Assembly: GCA_009923895.1 (NCBI GenBank)
Contig: RFSP01000119.1
Span: 1-6,060 of the forward strand
Length of the DNA stretch: 6,060 bases
From: Betaproteobacteria bacterium
GTDB taxonomy: Bacteria; Pseudomonadota; Gammaproteobacteria; Burkholderiales; Burkholderiaceae_C
Direction: 5' to 3'
Position 1 is the stretch's first letter. Each line of letters starts with the position of its first letter. The notes beneath the pieces are model-generated. The model made no database searches. It was not told the origin of the DNA and worked only from the letters and a program-made list of their open reading frames with translations. The translations under genes were made by a program, and so were the position numbers. This document shows, in pieces, positions 5,515 to 6,060 of this stretch.

Positions 5515-6060
5515 GAGGGATATTCGATCACGGTACTGGCCGGCGCAAACTCATTCTTAACTCGAGGGTTGAGGTTGGTCACGCCGGCGTGAGTCTCGTT
5601 GGAGTCGGCGTTGTGTCCATGAAGCTGTCGAAATCCAGGAATGCCATCAAACCCCATGGCTTTGGGCGTCATGTGACGATCGTCAGGGCGGAAATTGGTT
5701 GCGATGAGCTCTTTAAATTCATACTTGGATCGCAGACATTTTTTAAATTTTTCATTCATCTTCCTGGCCAGCTCTTCTGGACTCTTTGCTTTGATCCGCA
5801 ATGAATCCTTCACGATGGAGCCGTCCGATAGCTTGATGCCCTGATTGGCCTTGTATGCTATCAATTGGGTTTCGTTCAATCCCACATTCAATCCGGTTTG
5901 GAAGTGATCGGGCTGATCGCTCGCCGCCACGCCTTGATGAGTGCTCAGCACGCCTGAGCTGTAGACGGCGGCGTCAAAGCACCGGATCAGCAATTGTTTA
6001 TATTCTTTTCGGTCCAAGACTTCGACTGCCCGTCCACCCCACTGCGGGTTTTTCGAGCCA
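5490..6060 (-). CDS. Unrecognised protein, 3' part (5' end beyond the window)
   Basis: The - strand frame is open from the right edge of the window to TAG at 5492-5490, about 189 codons. I do not recognise a family. The only in-window start candidate with a long product is TTG at 6017 (175 residues), but the frame continues upstream without a stop and reads KNPQWGGRAVEV just before it, so a longer protein is likely. The visible part is hydrophilic with no membrane segment. It has a basic central stretch (KAKSPEELARKMNEKFKK, predicted helical), then a His/Asn/Asp-rich part (DDRHMTPKAMGF, RQLHGHNADSNETHAG) and a polar tail. Base use differs from the sel genes: 5701-5760 has only 19 G/C in 60, whereas the neighbouring operon is clearly GC-rich. 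That, and its convergent orientation, suggest a separate and perhaps horizontally acquired gene. The function is unknown. Confidence 0.6.
   Translation of the reverse strand, partial: GSKNPQWGGRAVEVLDRKEYKQLLIRCFDAAVYSSGVLSTHQGVAASDQPDHFQTGLNVGLNETQLIAYKANQGIKLSDGSIVKDSLRIKAKSPEELARKMNEKFKKCLRSKYEFKELIATNFRPDDRHMTPKAMGFDGIPGFRQLHGHNADSNETHAGVTNLNPRVKNEFAPASTVIEYPSQQAEGAQ

Overview
The window is high-GC, tightly packed DNA carrying the end of a formate dehydrogenase / selenocysteine (Sec) locus. The protein sequences and gene style suggest a betaproteobacterium, probably Burkholderiales and possibly Comamonadaceae-like. This taxonomic call is inferred from general resemblance and was not checked by any search.

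Layout on the + strand: the 3' half of fdhE (formate dehydrogenase maturation protein, 1-432), selA (432-1907), selB (1904-3838) and the selenocysteine tRNA gene selC (3846-3938). Then come three small genes: a GcvH-like lipoyl-carrier protein (3966-4415), a DsrE-family small protein (4412-4795) and a YdjA-type nitroreductase (4808-5374). Genes overlap or lie within about 30 bases of each other, and I see no convincing terminator between fdhE and the nitroreductase. The stretch therefore looks like one transcription unit with an embedded tRNA. Three junctions have stop/start overlaps (fdhE/selA, selA/selB, lipoyl/dsrE). Most starts are GTG or TTG.

Working model: FdhE helps mature a formate dehydrogenase that is presumably encoded upstream and contains Sec. 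SelA converts Ser-tRNA(Sec) to Sec-tRNA(Sec) using selenophosphate. SelB delivers that tRNA to UGA codons marked by a SECIS hairpin, and selC supplies the tRNA. The selenophosphate synthetase gene selD is not in the window. The last three genes have no established place in Sec synthesis. Together they encode a dithiol (lipoyl) carrier, a small protein with a candidate persulfide-carrying cysteine, and a flavin oxidoreductase. In E. coli the nitroreductase gene ydjA lies next to selD, so a link between this nitroreductase type and selenium has a precedent. I propose the trio as a candidate sulfur/selenium-handling accessory module; this is inference.

Downstream (5375-5489) is a short non-coding convergent junction. 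Beyond it is an unrecognised gene on the - strand (5490-6060), open at the window edge. It is visibly more AT-rich in part and so may be of foreign origin. No insertion sequence, CRISPR array or rRNA gene was seen.
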